Shown one piece after another: positions 47,032 through 49,192 of a DNA stretch of 49,192 nt; positions within the stretch are counted from its first letter, which is position 1; every line of letters starts with the position of its first letter. Under the pieces are notes generated by a model that searched no databases, was not told the DNA's origin, and worked only from the letters and a program-made list of their open reading frames with translations. The stretch is from NCBI GenBank assembly GCA_016098155.1, contig JAAAJB010000073.1, positions 1 to 49,192 of the forward strand, in the 5' to 3' direction. The position numbers and the translations under genes are program-made. The stretch comes from Actinomortierella ambigua (lineage: Eukaryota; Mortierellomycota; Mortierellomycetes; Mortierellales; Mortierellaceae).

Positions 47032-48304
47032 GATGTCGAGAGGGAGAGTGGAGAGTGGGGGTAATGAGGGGGAGAGAAGGGTAAAAAGAGAAAAGTGGAC
47101 AGTGACCTGAACTGATAAACAAAAAAACCAATCACACCCGCACCGGTGTTCCTAATTTGGCAGTTGACAATGAGGTCACAGCGGGGAGGGGGCTTCTCTG
47201 CAATGTTAGGGTTCGTGATTCCTGGGCAACACGAGTTCTCAGGTACAAGTCGAAAGAGAGGAGTGCCTATCGATATAAAAACTTGAAATAAAAAAGACCT
47301 GAGCGCTCTCTTCCTCTTTTGACGACTCGGTCATCATGCCTTCCTTCCCCCCCACAAGACAGTCGTGTTTGCATTTTAGCCGTTCAGAATACACAGTGAC
47401 CGTGGGAGATGAAGAGGTGTGATCCCAAAAGCCAAAGAATGCTCAAGTGATTTCGAGAAGCGGTGCGATAATACTCCTACCAGGATCAAAGAACACCCAT
47501 CGCACGATGCTAGTCTCGTTCGACTCACTAATACATTGCGGAGTTCGCTGGAGTTTGCGAATGCTTGCGAGGAGATACGTTGATCCATGCAGCAATGTTT
47601 CTTACCAAGAGCTGGCCCGTTTCATGACTCCCTAAAGAGCGCTACGATTAGTCTCTGCGCTTCTCAAGGCATTTACGTGTAACAGTTTGCTCGTAGGCTG
47701 CATGAGTAACGCTCAAGATGTGTCTTGCAGTATCCTCGGCTCCATGCTCGCCAGCCTTGAATTGTGGCGCAGCTATCGGCTTCATCTGCTTTCCCATCAT
47801 CATTGTACTTTTCCCAATAAAGATTGCCGCCGTTGGTTGATGGTATGCGATTGAGTTCTTGCTGGTACGAAATATGGCTGTCCTTTGTCCTATAGTTGAC
47901 TTTACACGCATGTCTTGACTCCAGGTCAACAAGACAAAGAACATATTATTTTGACACCACGTTCCAACGTGCTCTAGTGGTTATGTTTTACAAACTTGTG
48001 GACATTTTTGCATTCACATGTTTCTTTGCGAGAGATGTCTGTTGCGGTCAGGAAGTGTAGGATTAGGGAGGATGAAAAAAATGTGCGCACAATATTGGGA
48101 CAGGAAAGCAGACTCGAGACAGCAGCTACTTTGACATAAATGCCTACCTGGCCTACTTAGAGCGAAGTCAATTGGGTCTGTCAGCACAGCAGTCACCCTT
48201 GGCGATCGTGGCGTGTGAATCGTATTCCCCGCTTTTTTTTCTCACACTTACTTCTCACCCCGAGGATTCGTGTCTTACTCCACTTTCATTAACAAACTAC
48301 AACA
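47032..48304. other. divergent promoter region of IDH1 and SFA1
   Basis: About 1.27 kb between two divergent metabolic genes. A frame of about 98 codons at 47648-47944 on the minus strand and others near it have no recognisable domain and no splice context, so they are not called. The segment before 48305 is CT-rich and leads into SFA1. Confidence 0.45.

Positions 48305-49192
<888 letters not shown>

Noticed and set aside
47648..47944. 98-codon minus-strand frame in the IDH1-SFA1 spacer
   Set aside because: No domain, no upstream leader or splice context, and length compatible with chance.

Overview
This window looks like nuclear DNA of a filamentous early-diverging fungus, most likely Mortierellaceae-like (Mucoromycota in the broad sense). 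The reasons are short GT-AG introns in nearly every gene, CT-rich leaders, long poly-Gln, poly-Ser and poly-Pro regulatory proteins, fungal housekeeping enzymes (transketolase, NAD isocitrate dehydrogenase, glutathione-dependent formaldehyde dehydrogenase), and a Crinkler-family gene next to a Mutator-like transposase. The lineage is an inference; only 'fungus' is well supported. All exon joins were read by eye from splice sites and frame.

Layout. 0-5 kb: a tiny mitochondrial-type membrane protein (+), then a 1,340-residue alpha/beta-hydrolase-like protein (-) with a Ser-Asp-His triad and a C-terminal SKL peroxisomal signal. 5-7.8 kb: gene-poor DNA. 7.8-12.2 kb: a glutamine-rich Zn2Cys6 transcription factor (-), followed by about 3.5 kb of purine-rich non-coding DNA with microsatellites. 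15.8-18.7 kb: a PX-BAR sorting nexin (-) with a Gly-Ser-Tyr repeat tail. 19.0-22.2 kb: a complete six-exon transketolase (-). 22.2-27.0 kb: a gene desert with a broken LINE reverse transcriptase. 27.0-28.5 kb: an HMG-box regulator (+) of the mating-type-like class.

The most notable region is 28.62-36.01 kb. Two inverted repeats of roughly 0.4 kb enclose a pair of divergent genes sharing a 191-bp promoter: an apparently intact MULE transposase (+, 858 aa) and an apparently intact Crinkler-type protein (-, 917 aa) with a ubiquitin-like header, a P-loop NTPase and a restriction-endonuclease-like C-terminus. I read this as a single approximately 7.4-kb MULE transposon carrying a Crinkler gene as cargo, inserted in the short spacer between the convergent HMG-box and RhoGEF genes.

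36.1-42.9 kb: a ten-exon Rom1/Rom2-type RhoGEF (-; DEP-DH-PH-CNH), expected to act in cell-wall integrity signalling. 43.7-44.7 kb: a nuclease-A-inhibitor-like protein (+) with a poly-Thr insertion. 45.1-47.0 kb: the mitochondrial IDH1 subunit (-). 48.3 kb to the end: the 5' part of SFA1, S-(hydroxymethyl)glutathione dehydrogenase (+), cut by the window edge and built from very short first exons.

The core genes are ordinary metabolism and signalling and form no operon-like unit. The accessory interest lies in the transposon-borne Crinkler, the peroxisomal hydrolase, the HMG-box gene and the NuiA-like protein.
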